Origin: Plotosus lineatus
Taxonomy: Eukaryota; Chordata; Actinopteri; Siluriformes; Plotosidae
Direction: 5' to 3'
Assembly (NCBI GenBank): GCA_024760905.1
Contig: CM045734.1
Span: forward strand, 38,735,064 to 38,799,063
DNA: 64,000 nucleotides
Below, piece after piece: positions 10,280 through 20,551 of the stretch. Numbering within the stretch: position 1 is the first letter of the stretch; each line of letters opens with the position of its first letter. A program made the position numbers and the translations under genes. The notes beneath the pieces are model-generated. The model had not been told where the DNA came from. It saw nothing but the letters and a program-made list of their open reading frames with translations, and did no database searches.

Positions 10280-10332
10280 AATGAACAGGATCATGCAAAC
10301 AGTCTTAGTGTGAATATACTAGTATACCTCAC
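10280..10332. repeat. 53-bp direct repeat, right copy
   Basis: Partner of 9459-9511. The spacing of about 770 bp is far beyond a retroposon target-site duplication. Confidence 0.8.
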
Positions 10333-10542
10333 TGTATATTGTGAAAGGAATCACCAGGGACCACCCAAAATGACATTATCATGATACACTAGTGTGAATT
10401 CAATATGTATTGTGATTCTCTAAGTATTGTGATTCTGCAAATATCATTCAATTGAACAACATTTTTCGCTTTTTTGTTTCAATTTTTAAACTTTGAAACA
10501 TGAAAAATTCTTTAGCTGTTATTTTCACACAGTGTCAGCAAA
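10333..10542. repeat. Older interspersed repeat, left part, split by Tc1
   Basis: Shares TTATCATGAT and ATTGTGATTC-type stretches and AGTTAGCAA/AGTGTCAGCAAA with 39590-39995. That copy reads straight through the point where Tc1 sits here. The repeat continues at 12155. Confidence 0.6.
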
Positions 10543-10544
10543 TA

Positions 10545-12152
10545 CTGGTCCTTCTCAAAAAATTAGCATATTGTGATAAAGTTCATCATTTTCTGTAATG
10601 TACTGATAAACATTAGACTTTCATATATTTTAGATTCATTACACACAACTGAAGTAATTCAAGCCTTTTTTTGTTTTAATATTGATAATTTTGGCAAAAA
10701 AGTAAAGAAAAACCAAAAATCCCTATCTCAAAAAATTAGCATATTTCACCCAACCAATAAAAAAAGGGCTTTTAATACAAAAAAAGTCAACCTTCAAATA
10801 ATTATGTTCAGTTATGCACTCAATACTTGATCGGGAATCCTTTTGCAGAAATGACTGCTTCAATGCGGCGTGGCATGGAGGCAATCAGCCTGTGGCACTG
10901 CTGAGGTGTTACGGAGGCCCAGGATGCTTCGATAGCGGCCTTAAGCTCATCCACAGTGTTGGGTCTGGTGTCTCTCAACTTTCTCTTCACAATATCCCAC
11001 AGATTCTCTATGGGGCTCAGGTCAGGAGAGTTGGCAGGCCAATTGAGCACAGTAATACCATGGTCAGTAAACCATTTAGCAGTGGTTTTGGCACTGTGAG
11101 CAGGTGCCAGGTCGTGCTGAAAAATGAAATCTTCATCTCCATAAAGCTTTTCAGCAGATGGAAGCATGAAGTGCTCCAAAATCTCCTGATAGCTCGCTGC
11201 ATTGACCCTGCACTTGATAAAACACAGTGGACCAACACCAGCAGCTGACATGGCACCCCAGACCATCACTGACTGTGGGTACTTGACACTGGACTTCAGG
11301 CATTTTGGCATTTCCTTCTCCCCAGTCTTCCTCCAGACTCTGGCACCTTGATTTCCGAATGACATGCAAAATTTGCTTTCATCTGAAAAAAGTACTTTGG
11401 ACCACTGAGCAACAGTCCAGTGCTGCTTCTTTGCAGCCCAGGTCAGGCACCTCTGCCGCTGTTTCTGGTTCAAAAGTGGCTTGGCCTGGGGAATGCAGCA
11501 CCTGTAGCCCATTTCCTGCACACGCCTGTGCACAGTGCCTCTGGATATGCCTACTCCAGACTCAGTCCACTGCTTCCACAGGTCCCCCAGGTCTGGAATC
11601 GGCCCTTCTCCACAATCTTCCTCAGGGTCCGGTCACCTCTTCTGGTCGTGCAGCGTTTTCTGCCACACTTTTTCCTTCCCACAGACGTCCCACTGAGGTG
11701 GCTTGATAGAGCACTCTGGGAACAGCCTATTCGCTCAGAGATTTCTTTCTGTGTCTTACCCTCTTGCTTGAGGGTGTCAATGATGGCCTTCTGGACAGCA
11801 ATCAGGTCGGCAGTCTTACCCATGATTGCGGTTTTGAGTAATGAACCAAGCTGGGAGTTTTTAAAAGCCTCAGGAATCTTTTGCAGGTGTTTAGAGTTAA
11901 TTGGTTGATTCAGATGATTAGCTTAATAGCTCGTTTAGAGTAACTTTTCATGATATGCTAATTTTTTGAGATAGGAATTTTGGGTTTTCATGAGCTGTAT
12001 GCCAAAATCATCAGTATTAAAACAATAAAAGACCTGAAATATTTCAGTTGGTGTGCAATGAATCTAAAATATATGAAAGTTTCATTTTTATCAGTACATT
12101 ACAGAAAATAATGAACTTTATCACAATATGCTAATTTTTTGAGAAGGGCCAG
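10545..12152 (-). mobile_element. Tc1-like DNA transposon 1 (IR/DR type)
   Basis: A 1.6-kb element between TA dinucleotides at 10543-10544 and 12153-12154. Long terminal inverted repeats begin CTGGTCCTTCTCAAAAAATT. Each repeat carries an outer and an inner copy of the motif CTCAAAAAATTAGCATAT (near 10553 and 10727 on the left, mirrored near 11955 and 12130 on the right). This is the IR/DR arrangement of transposase-binding sites known from fish Tc1 elements. The TA duplication and ends are intact. Confidence 0.95.
10820..11823 (-). pseudogene. Tc1 transposase 1, frameshifted
   Basis: The N-terminal part starts at 11823 (MGKTADLIAVQKAIIDTLKQ) with the paired-like helix-turn-helix. The frame is lost near 11540-11560. 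The rest, to 10820, is one open frame holding the DDE catalytic domain: LFSDESK (first Asp), FQHDLAPAHSA (second Asp) and NSPDLSPIENLW (Glu), the DD34E pattern. Length is about 330 residues, normal for Tc1. One frameshift separates DNA binding from catalysis, so the copy is not autonomous. Confidence 0.93.
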
Positions 12153-12154
12153 TA

Positions 12155-12244
12155 ATTTGCTCCTGCCACATGGGATGCTGTTCTGCCTACCAATGGGAAT
12201 ATTTTAGAGTGCACCATCTACTGGATTGTACATTGCGCTCATCA
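12155..12244. repeat. Older interspersed repeat, continuation after Tc1
   Basis: ATTTGCTCCTGCCACATG and CTGCCTACCAATGG align with 39770-39810, resuming exactly after the TA at 12153-12154. A further piece (ATGCATGGATTTATGAA onward, about 12655-12715) follows two SINE insertions. Confidence 0.6.
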
Positions 12245-12392
12245 AGAGTAACTTACACTGATCAGTTTTATACAACTGAGCAATTGAGGGTTGAGGGCCT
12301 TGTCCAAGGGCATAACAGTGGTGATAGTGGGAAGTGAACTGCTGACCGTTGATTCAGTAACCCATCGCCTTACCCACTAACCTACTTGAGAG
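12245..12392 (-). mobile_element. HE1-like SINE, minus strand
   Basis: Reverse complement carries the TTATACAACTGAGCA and GGCCTTGTCCAAGGGC landmarks and a box B-like end. Same family as 7250 and 25803. Confidence 0.65.
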
Positions 12393-12397
12393 GAACG

Positions 12398-12608
12398 GCA
12401 AGCTTTCAGCTGCCCAAACTTCTTGTCGAAAGTCAGCAATGTTTTTTTTCCATGAACCTCACACCATAGACAGTGAGAGACATGGCCGGCCTTTGATAAC
12501 CCAGTTAGCTGCACTGGGAGGACAGTGACAACCTTGTGGAGAGTGGGACTCGAACCCTCAACCTTTGTATCAGCGGTCAGCATCCTTTACCACCAGGCCA
12601 CTGCACTG
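12398..12608 (-). mobile_element. Family A SINE, tail missing
   Basis: Body and tRNA-like head present (GACTCGAACCCTCAACCTTT), but the copy begins at CTTGTCGAAAGTCAGC with no 3' tail. An A-run of about 22 follows at 12625. Confidence 0.82.
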
Positions 12609-12840
12609 CCCAAATTCAAACATAAAAAAAAAAAAAAAAAAAAAACATTGTGGTGATGCATGGATTTATGAACAAAGGATCACGATGCGTAACTGACTTC
12701 CCTGCTTCATCTCTACTCAGTGTCTCACTACTCAGTTGCACTACTCAGTATCATTTCTAGTCTCTGCTGTTGTTGGTTGTATGCATGAAGCTTTGGTGTG
12801 ACTTGAAATAGTACAGACACGTTGATGATAAATTTACTAA

Positions 12841-12958
12841 ATGGAAGACATGAAGGTCGTTGGTGTCAGAGAAGACGATGCGAAGGATAGGGTGAGATGG
12901 AGGCAGATGATTCGCTGTGGCGACCCCTGAAGGGAAAAGCCGAAAGGAAAAGAAGAAG
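12841..12958 (+). mobile_element. RTE LINE 3' stub
   Basis: Only the last ~118 bases of the RTE family: GACATGAAGGTCGTTGGTGT, GGCGACCCCTGAAGGGAAAA and AAGAAG tail. Extreme 5' truncation. Confidence 0.9.
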
Positions 12959-13343
12959 TATGGAATAAAGCATGATGGAGTGCGCTGTTATAGGAAAATT
13001 ATCAGCAATATGCTGATTTGATGCAACCCTCTGCAAGCAGGATTTAATGTTACTACCACAAACATTGATTATTTTACAACAACTAAATAAAGAGTGGTCA
13101 TACTTTTCTTGTCAGTTTATATATTTTTTAAAGTGTTTATAAAAATGTAATACTGCAGAATACCAACGAAACAAGATAGCTCCTTTATCTTTTATCATTC
13201 TCTCTTAGGAGCCTTTATTTTACTTTCTGTATACAAGTAAATGAGGCTAAAATGTAGTTTGACATTACAGTACTAAGAACCATCAATCACAATGATTTCT
13301 GGAGATGTTTCCTCAAAGAAATCATCATTCAACAATTAACAAG
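12959..13343. other. Unassigned intron sequence
   Basis: AT-rich with no recognised exon or repeat. Confidence 0.45.
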
Positions 13344-13797
13344 CAGTTGTACCTCACTTTACAAAAGTCTCACCAAATGAAAAATGCAGGTTACGAAACA
13401 CATTTTCCTAAAATTTTTGTCTCTGGATACGAAACAAGTTCACGTTACAAAAGAGCCACCTTAAAAATTCAAACGCGCCATTCAAACATTCAAACAATGC
13501 ACGAGCCTCTCTCCCATCAATGAAATATACCGCCCCGCTGGCTTCCCATTGGCTGGGAGGGATGACGCAGCTACCTCCCATTGACTATCTCCCAACATCC
13601 CGCCCCGCTGGCCTCACATTGGCTAGGAGGGATGACGCACCTCCCACTTATTAGCTATTATGGAGCTGCATCTACCATGATACTTTTCGTGTAAAGGACA
13701 GAGTCACTGTTGTTTTATGCTTTATTTCTTGACTCAAACTTTTAACCTTCTATAAACATTTGTAAGATTATAACTGTGCTAAGAAGACATGGTCAAC

Positions 13798-13853
<56 letters not shown>

Positions 13854-14134
13854 ACAGACAGACATGTGTGATTTCCGGTGCGAGTGAGGAGAAGAAACGG
13901 GCTTGAGTGATATCGCAAAGAAATATGGCCAAACCCGTCTACCATCGGTACGATATTGAAGCAGAAGGTCTTAAAAGGTATGCTTTTATAATTTTTAAAG
14001 GGTTTAGGGGGTAGTATTGGGAGCCTTGGAACGAATCACGCGTTTTACATGTAAAATGTGGTTCAATTTACAAAAAACGCAGGTTACGAAAAAGGCGCTA
14101 GAACGGATTAATTTCGTAAAGTGAGGTCCCACTG
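13344..14134. mobile_element. Pogo/Tigger-like non-autonomous transposon, copy C
   Basis: Ends are inverted repeats, CAGTTGTACCTCACTTTACA on the left and the complement of CAGTGGGACCTCACTTTACG on the right, with TA after the right end. Near 13905-13970 a decayed reading frame gives SDIAKKYGQT, resembling the helix-turn-helix of pogo-family transposases. That supports the superfamily call. Relatives with longer internal repeats lie at 42613 and 49357. A (CA)n run is embedded at 13799-13849. Confidence 0.7.
13799..13849. repeat. (CA)n microsatellite
   Basis: About 25 CA units inside the pogo-like element. Confidence 0.97.
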
Positions 14135-14671
14135 TATATGTTTCTAATGTGGAATTCTGGAATAGATTTTCCTGTGCAAATTGTTATGATAAAAATGATA
14201 ACATATTAGAATACGTACATAAACCTGTAATTTAAATTACAGCAAGAACTCGGGTCAGAGCAGGTGTAGAAAATTAAACCTCTTCAGCAGATTTGATATT
14301 CTTTGTATTCTATATACATGAACAGCTATTTGGAGTCGTTTTATATTCGGAGAAGGAATTTAAAGCCTGCTATACCTCTGGTCCTGACTGTGATCCTATT
14401 ACTACTGCCCAATCACACCACTCTGCCGTAGCTGCAAAATATTAAAAATTGGGAAAACCATCTCTTCTATTTCATTGCCACGCGCATTGCCTAAAATTTA
14501 AAGAATAATATAAAATTCAAGAATTATAAAACAATATTACATACAGGGATCCCTCAATTTCCGCGGTTAATTGGGACTGAGATCCCCCCCCGTGACCACC
14601 GAATTCCACGTAGTAGCATCACTTCCCCCAACCGCCCCGACTGACGTATACGTACATGTATGTGCATATGA

Positions 14672-15020
14672 GATTTCCTTTCGACTTTTTTTCTCTTTAT
14701 TAGGGGTTGCCACAGCAAATGATTCGCATGTTTGATTTTGGCATAGTTTTTTTTTTTTTACGTTGGATGTTCTTCCTGACACAACCCTTTAGCAAGAGAC
14801 AGAAACACGCTGACGACTTTGCAGCTACTCTTTACGAAAGTCAGCAATGGTTCTTTTACATGAACCTCGAACCATAGACAGTGAGAGACATGGCCAGCAT
14901 TTGATAACACAGTTAGCTGCACTGGGGGGACAATGACACCCTTGTGGAGAGTGGGACTTGAACCCCCAACCTTTGGATCAGCGATCCAGCGCCCTGTACC
15001 ACCAGGCCACTGCTGCCCCC
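14672..15020 (-). mobile_element. Family A SINE, tail type 2 (LINE-derived)
   Basis: Minus-strand copy whose tail holds GTTGCCACAGCAAATGATTC (RTE 3' end) and ACGTTGGATGTTCTTCCTG (RTE 5' region). Inserted in the MITE. Confidence 0.9.
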
Positions 15021-15039
15021 ATTATATATGTGTACTGTA

Positions 15040-15385
15040 TCTTCTTCTTCACCTTTCGGCTTTTTCCCTTTCTCGGGAGTCGCCACAGCAAATCGCCTGA
15101 TTCGCACATTTGATTTGGTCATAAGTTTTTTTACGTTGGATGCCCTTCCTGTCACAACCCTTTAGCAGGAGACAGAAACACGCTGACGGCTTTGCAGCTA
15201 CTCTTTACGAAAGTCAGCAATGGTTCTTTTACATAAACCTCTCACCATAGACAGTGAGAGACATGGCCCGCCTTTGATAACCCAGTTAGCTGCACTGGGG
15301 GGACAGTGACAACCTTGTGGGGACTCGGACCCCCAACCTTAGGATCAGCGATCCTGCGCCCTATCCACTAGACCACCACTGCCCC
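15040..15385 (-). mobile_element. Family A SINE, tail type 2
   Basis: Second nested copy in the same orientation. AAG-type tail at 15040-15050 (as CTTCTTC), LINE-derived tail to about 15165, tRNA-like head ending ACCACTGCCCC. Confidence 0.92.
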
Positions 15386-15639
15386 GTGGGTATTCTAGAC
15401 AACGGCAGGTAAATAACCAAATGAAGCCACATGAATTGAAGTGCGAATTAGTGAGGGATCCCCGTATTATATAACTCTAAAACATGTCTAAACAATGATT
15501 CTTTAAATCAACTCCTAACAAAAAATAAGGTCTTTGAGATCATGTTTCTCAAAACAATGTGTTTGCAAGTACTACAGTCGAGATTGTCAGGGCAGAAGAG
15601 CTCTTGTGATTTTTATTTACTAATTTATTTGGTTTACAG

Positions 15640-15750
15640 GTGTCAGAACTGGAGAGCCAAAGCAGTCAAGCCAATGCAATCAAATGTCAGAAAACAGAGC
15701 TCAACAAAACCATAGAGGAGCTGGAGGCCACCCTGAAGGCTAAAGAAGAG
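15640..15750 (+). CDS. homer1: homer1 coding exon (coiled coil)
   Basis: A 111-base in-phase exon encoding 37 residues: VSELESQSSQANAIKCQKTE then LNKTIEELEATLKAKEE. It sits where Homer1 has VTELECVSSQANAV and LNQTIQELEETLK. Acceptor TTTGGTTTACAG ends at 15639. Donor GAAGAG|GTACAA starts at 15751. Heptad spacing of L/I residues continues the parallel coiled coil that multimerises the long isoform. The next intron is only 74 bases. The preceding intron is about 6.4 kb, most of it mobile DNA. Confidence 0.95.
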
Positions 15751-15824
15751 GTACAAGCTTCAATCTAAAACTTTCAGTCGCGTTCTTTCATAACAAGGTC
15801 TATAATGGATGCGTTTTCCTCTAG

Positions 15825-15905
15825 GAAATGGACCGTCTGAGAGAGGAAGTGGAAAACGCAAAGCAGCTCCAGTCCCAGAAAGAGGCACTCGAGCAAAAGC
15901 TAGAG
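15825..15905 (+). CDS. homer1: homer1 coding exon (coiled coil)
   Basis: An 81-base in-phase exon, 27 residues (EMDRLREEVENAKQLQSQKE then ALEQKLE), matching the EIERLKQEIDNARELQEQRD segment of Homer1. Acceptor GTTTTCCTCTAG ends at 15824, and the donor CTAGAG|GTGAAA starts at 15906. No stops, so the long isoform is preserved. Confidence 0.94.
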
Positions 15906-16047
15906 GTGAAAGCTTCTTACATTAAATATACCCAAGTTAACAAGAAGTTACATCGTATGTCGAACAGGTCTTATGAGCTTCTGTATTTAAAAGCACCAGA
16001 ATCCTTTGTGATATCTCACAGCACCTTTGTGTCAACCCACAATCTAG

Positions 16048-16236
16048 GCCACAGATGCAAGGAACAAGGACTTGGAGGAGCAGTTAGCTGATGTGGAGCA
16101 GCGCCTGGAGTCGAGCCAGGTGGAACAGGAGAATTTCCGAAAGAGCCTCAAAACGCTGCTGGAGATCCTAGACAGCAAGATCTTCGAGCTGACGGAGATG
16201 AGGGACAACCTGGCCAAACTCATAGAAGACAGCTAG
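16048..16236 (+). CDS. homer1: homer1 terminal coding exon
   Basis: Encodes the last 62 residues: ATDARNKDLEEQLADVEQRL, then SLKTLLEILDSKIFELTEMR and DNLAKLIEDS before TAG at 16234-16236. The C-terminal block LLEILDxKIFELTExRDNLA is the conserved Homer tetramerisation end. I place the acceptor at AATCTAG (16047) because the more obvious CCACAG six bases later would shift the frame. The four exons together give 178 residues, half of the ~350-residue long isoform. Confidence 0.94.
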   Translation, partial: ATDARNKDLEEQLADVEQRLESSQVEQENFRKSLKTLLEILDSKIFELTEMRDNLAKLIEDS

Positions 16237-17170
16237 AACACATTGCCTTTGCTTCTGACTCAGAAAATATGGACTTGCGAGGTACATGGTGACAAGAATG
16301 ATATGTTCAGCTCTTCTTCCCAGACCTCATTGTGTATTTTCACACTTTTAAAGCCTTCCTGACTGGAGGACTAATGTTATTATATACTCACTTATATGGT
16401 AATGATAAGCATTCGGTTGCACTTGAATTTGTACTTTTTAGGTGAATAATATTTCTTTAGTGCCACTGCTACCTACTAGGAGTTGATTGCCCATCTATTG
16501 CTCCCATTCTTTTCTTATTATTAGAATATTTCCAGATGTTTTTTTCCTTAATTGTATGCAGGTAATGTAGAGAAATTAGGCAGCCTACAATGACAAACGC
16601 TGCTGCACATAGGCTCTTCCTTTCAAAGGTGCTGGTTTAGCGTGCCTGGTTATTTGCGATTAAAGGATATCTACTATGCTGCTGAGGACACTGGAATCAA
16701 TCCCACCCACTGGATCGTCCGTTCCGAGCCATATGTTGTAGCCAGACTGTGTCGGCTTGCCTTGTCACCTTCATGGAAACTGCCTCAATGTTCAGTCAGA
16801 GCTTCAAGATACCACACCATCAACTTCCTGACAAGAACAGACACCCTGGGAAGTTCGAAGACTTCGATGCAGGTGCAGCATATAGGCCTGTAATGTACAA
16901 TGAGCAATATTTGAAACAGTCTTTATGTCACCTCAGTGTATTTATCAGGTATACCAACTCTGGACTAATCTGTGGACTAACGTGGTTTAGTAGATGTATC
17001 CCCAATATTTCTCCTCAGACTAATTATAGCGCTTTCAGATTGTTTTGGCCTCAGAGTATAAATTCTGCACTGGATATCAGAATCTCCTGGATTTTTTTTT
17101 TTTTTTTTTGCATTAATAAATGCAGTGTTCAACTTACAGTTTGTAATCATGTGTTATCATGAAATGTATA
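16237..17170 (+). other. homer1: homer1 3' UTR region with candidate poly(A) signal
   Basis: Non-coding and free of recognised repeats. A canonical AATAAA at 17115-17120 is followed within 40 bases by TG-rich sequence and is the best local candidate for the transcript end. A longer UTR cannot be excluded. Confidence 0.6.
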
Positions 17171-17429
17171 TTCTGACCGATAAAATACATAGAACACTGT
17201 AAATATGATTGTATTTATAGATGGGAAAGGTCAATTTTAAAATTCCCAATATTAATAAAATATTTTAAAAATATTCCCAAAATAATGCATAAGAAAAATG
17301 AGTATTCGTGTGATTTATCGCAGGTTTATCCTGTGCCTCAGCCTGATAATACCAGGATGTCCTAATGTTCATACTCTTGCAGGCGTCCTATCCAAGATTT
17401 GTTCTCCTACCTTATGCACTTCAAATTCA

Positions 17430-17529
17430 TTCATTCATTCATTTTCTGAACCGCTTAATTATGGCCACAGTGAGGGTGGCACCCATCTTAGCCGGTTCCG
17501 GGCGAGGGTGGGGTACACCCTGCACAGCT
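17430..17529 (-). mobile_element. SINE tail fragment (type 1-like)
   Basis: CATTTTCTGAACCGCTTAAT and GGGTACACCCTGCACAGCTC are type 1 tail words, running straight into the composite block. Confidence 0.6.
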
Positions 17530-18194
<665 letters not shown>

Positions 18195-18196
18195 TA

Positions 18197-18592
18197 CAGG
18201 GATCCCTTGCTACTTTGCGCTTCAACTTATGCAGCTTCAGTGCATCGCGGTTTTAAAAAAAAAAAAAAATTCACTGAATTAAAAAAAAAAAATAAGGAAA
18301 TTAAGGAAGAATAGGTGAAAAAGTGAAGAAAAATGCGACAAAAACAAGGCCAATTCTGAAAAAAAAAAACCTAAACAAGCACAAAACAAAAAACAACCCA
18401 AAACCTCCCATCAAAACTGCTTAAATTTTTGTATCTGTGTGTGCACGTGCAGCTGCGCGCATATGTGCACGCGCACACGTATGTATGTGTGTCGTCTTCT
18501 TCTCATGCAATACCATCTGTATGTGTGTGTATTTATATTTTATTTACATCTTATGTTATTTTTGAATGTTTAATTGTAATTATAAGCTTTTG
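18197..18592. mobile_element. CAGGGATCCCT MITE, one end, cut by SINE
   Basis: Starts after TA with CAGGGATCCCTTGCTAC and shares CTTCAGTGCATCGC and CAAAACCTCCCATCAAAAC-type interior with 52359-52837 (reverse). A family A SINE interrupts it at 18593 and the far end is not recognisable. Confidence 0.7.
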
Positions 18593-18956
18593 GGGCAGTG
18601 GTGGTCTAGTGGTATAGGGCGCTGGATCACTGATCCAAAGGTTGGGGGTTCGAGTCCCACTCTCCACAAGGTTGTCACTGCCCCCCCCCCCTAGGTGCGG
18701 CTAACTGGGTTATCAAAGGCAGGCCATGTCTCTCACTGTCTATGGTGAGAGGTTCATGTAAAAGAACCATTGCTGACTTTCGTAAAGAGTAGCTGCAAAG
18801 TCGTCAGCGTGTTTCTGTCCCTTGCTAAAAAAAAAAAGTGTTGTGACAGGAAGGGCATCCGACGTAAAAACCTCTGCCAAATCAAACATGCGAATCAGAT
18901 GATTCGCTGTGGCGACTCCCGAGTAAAAGGGAAAAAGCCGAAAGGAAGACAGACAG
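18593..18956 (+). mobile_element. Family A SINE, tail type 2
   Basis: Full head (GGGGCAGTGGTGGTCTAGTG), body, and LINE-derived tail GTGACAGGAAGGGCATCCGA ... GCTGTGGCGACTCCCGAG. No clear target-site duplication. Confidence 0.92.
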
Positions 18957-19074
18957 ACATTAATTAATGTTAATATACATGTATTATTATTATGAAATAT
19001 TTATTGTTTTTACATGTTTATCTTTAATATATTAGGTCAAATATACGTGCTTGTGTCATCTTATATGAGTTTGG

Positions 19075-19200
19075 GAGGGGATTAGAACAAATTAATTGGT
19101 TCTCTATTATTTCCAATGGGAATTTTTGTTTTATCTAACGAACATTTGGACTTACGAGCTCACCCTCGGGATGGATTAATTTCGTAAGTCAAGGTACCAC
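19075..19200. mobile_element. Pogo-like element fragment (one end)
   Basis: GGATTAATTTCGTAAGTCAA and GGTACCACTGTG match the terminal region of the pogo-like family (13344, 42613, 49357). Only one end is present. Confidence 0.55.
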
Positions 19201-19220
19201 TGTGTGTGTGGTACCTTGTG

Positions 19221-19276
<56 letters not shown>
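19221..19276. repeat. (CA)n microsatellite
   Basis: About 28 CA units. Confidence 0.97.
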
Positions 19277-19278
<2 letters not shown>

Positions 19279-19579
19279 TCTAATAATTAATAATAAAAAA
19301 AAAAAACAATCCACACCATGTGATAAAGATTACATTTAGTCTATTTGGCCTTCTCAGGGTGTGTTCCTATTTGATTTAGACTGGAATTTATCTGTATGCA
19401 AATCAAGTTTAATCCCGGAATTCTTGTGTTTGTTAAAAACCAACCCCAAAATTGTTGCTATTTCTGCTGCTTTATTCGTCACTGTTTAGTGCTCAGTAGA
19501 AGGGGCTTAAGCTGCTTACAATCTCAGCTTAACCACTATGTGCCAAGGCTACTGCAAAATTGGTGTTATTTTAGAGCAG

Positions 19580-19633
<54 letters not shown>

Positions 19634-20040
19634 AGATGCTCATCAGTGCCCTTTTGTGTTCAGGGTTCAACACTAAAGCAGACGTCATAATTCAAGCAAT
19701 GCTATAAAATCTGAATCATAATTCACCATTATAGCTATTTTTGTACATGGAGCAGAACATTCCAGCAAATAAAGGACTCGGCGGTGCTGCACAAAAATGC
19801 ACCAGTGCCACCCACACACTGCATGAGTAAGAGCTTAGAGGAGCGATCCACATGAAGAGGGAGACACCTTGTGGTCCATGACAAAGCAGGTTGATGAACA
19901 TCTCTGCTCATCACATATAAATCAGGTTTGATTCATTACTCCTCTGATTAACGAGGACAAACCTTACAAAGGTAGACATGTTTAATGCTATGCAAAATCT
20001 GAGTCAATGAAGAGTCATTTCTTTAAGGACAGAATCAGAC
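19277..20040. other. Intergenic, unassigned, with one (CA)n array
   Basis: A CA run lies at 19581-19631. The rest shows no exon or known repeat. Confidence 0.5.
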
Positions 20041-20163
20041 CATGAAGGCGGACATGAAGGTCGTTGGAGTAAGAGTAGAAGATGCAGAGGATAGGGAGAG
20101 ATGGAGGCAGATCATTTGCTGTGGCGACCCCTGAAGGGAACAGCCGAAAGGAAAAGAAGAAGG
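20041..20163 (+). mobile_element. RTE LINE 3' stub
   Basis: GGACATGAAGGTCGTTGGAG through GGCGACCCCTGAAGGGAACA and AAGAAG. Only the last ~120 bases. Confidence 0.9.
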
Positions 20164-20519
20164 TTCCTCTCTGTGGCTTACATTATCTCTTCAACAAATT
20201 CTATTTTCATTCTTCTTTCAAGTGGTCAGCATTGGACAGATGTGTGCCATGATTTGGACTCTTCTACATGTTGTAAATCGTTGGGATTGTCTTCTCAGTT
20301 ATTCTTGTACCTCATGCTACAGTAACAAATCTTGATAAAGGCCTACCATGACAAGCATCACACTGCAGCCTGCTCACCTAAAGGAGCAACAGAGAAGATT
20401 GCCAGAGTAAGATTGGTGCCTTTTTTTTAATGCTCTAAGGCAGGCAAGATCTTGGTTTGAATATAAGTTCATTGGAAGTAAAAATCCAGTGGTTCCTTCT
20501 CAGAGGTCTGAAGTAACAA
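20164..20519. other. Intergenic, nothing recognised
   Basis: No exon or repeat seen. It ends at a TA/CATA microsatellite that abuts Tc1 copy 2. Confidence 0.45.
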
Positions 20520-20551
20520 TATATATATATACATACATACATACATACATA

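Larger units (their letters stand above)
14544..15464. mobile_element. CAGGGATCCCT MITE with two nested SINEs
   Basis: TA-flanked ends CAGGGATCCCTCAATTTCC and GTGAGGGATCCCCG are inverted repeats of the family also seen at 18197, 41366, 52359 and 63376. Two minus-strand family A SINEs (14672-15020 and 15040-15385) account for most of the length, so the MITE is older than both. Confidence 0.78.

Noticed and set aside
18600..18660. tRNA gene, because box A and box B are well formed here and in every family A SINE.
   Set aside because: No cloverleaf with an acceptor stem closes, the sequence continues into SINE body, and some twenty copies exist.
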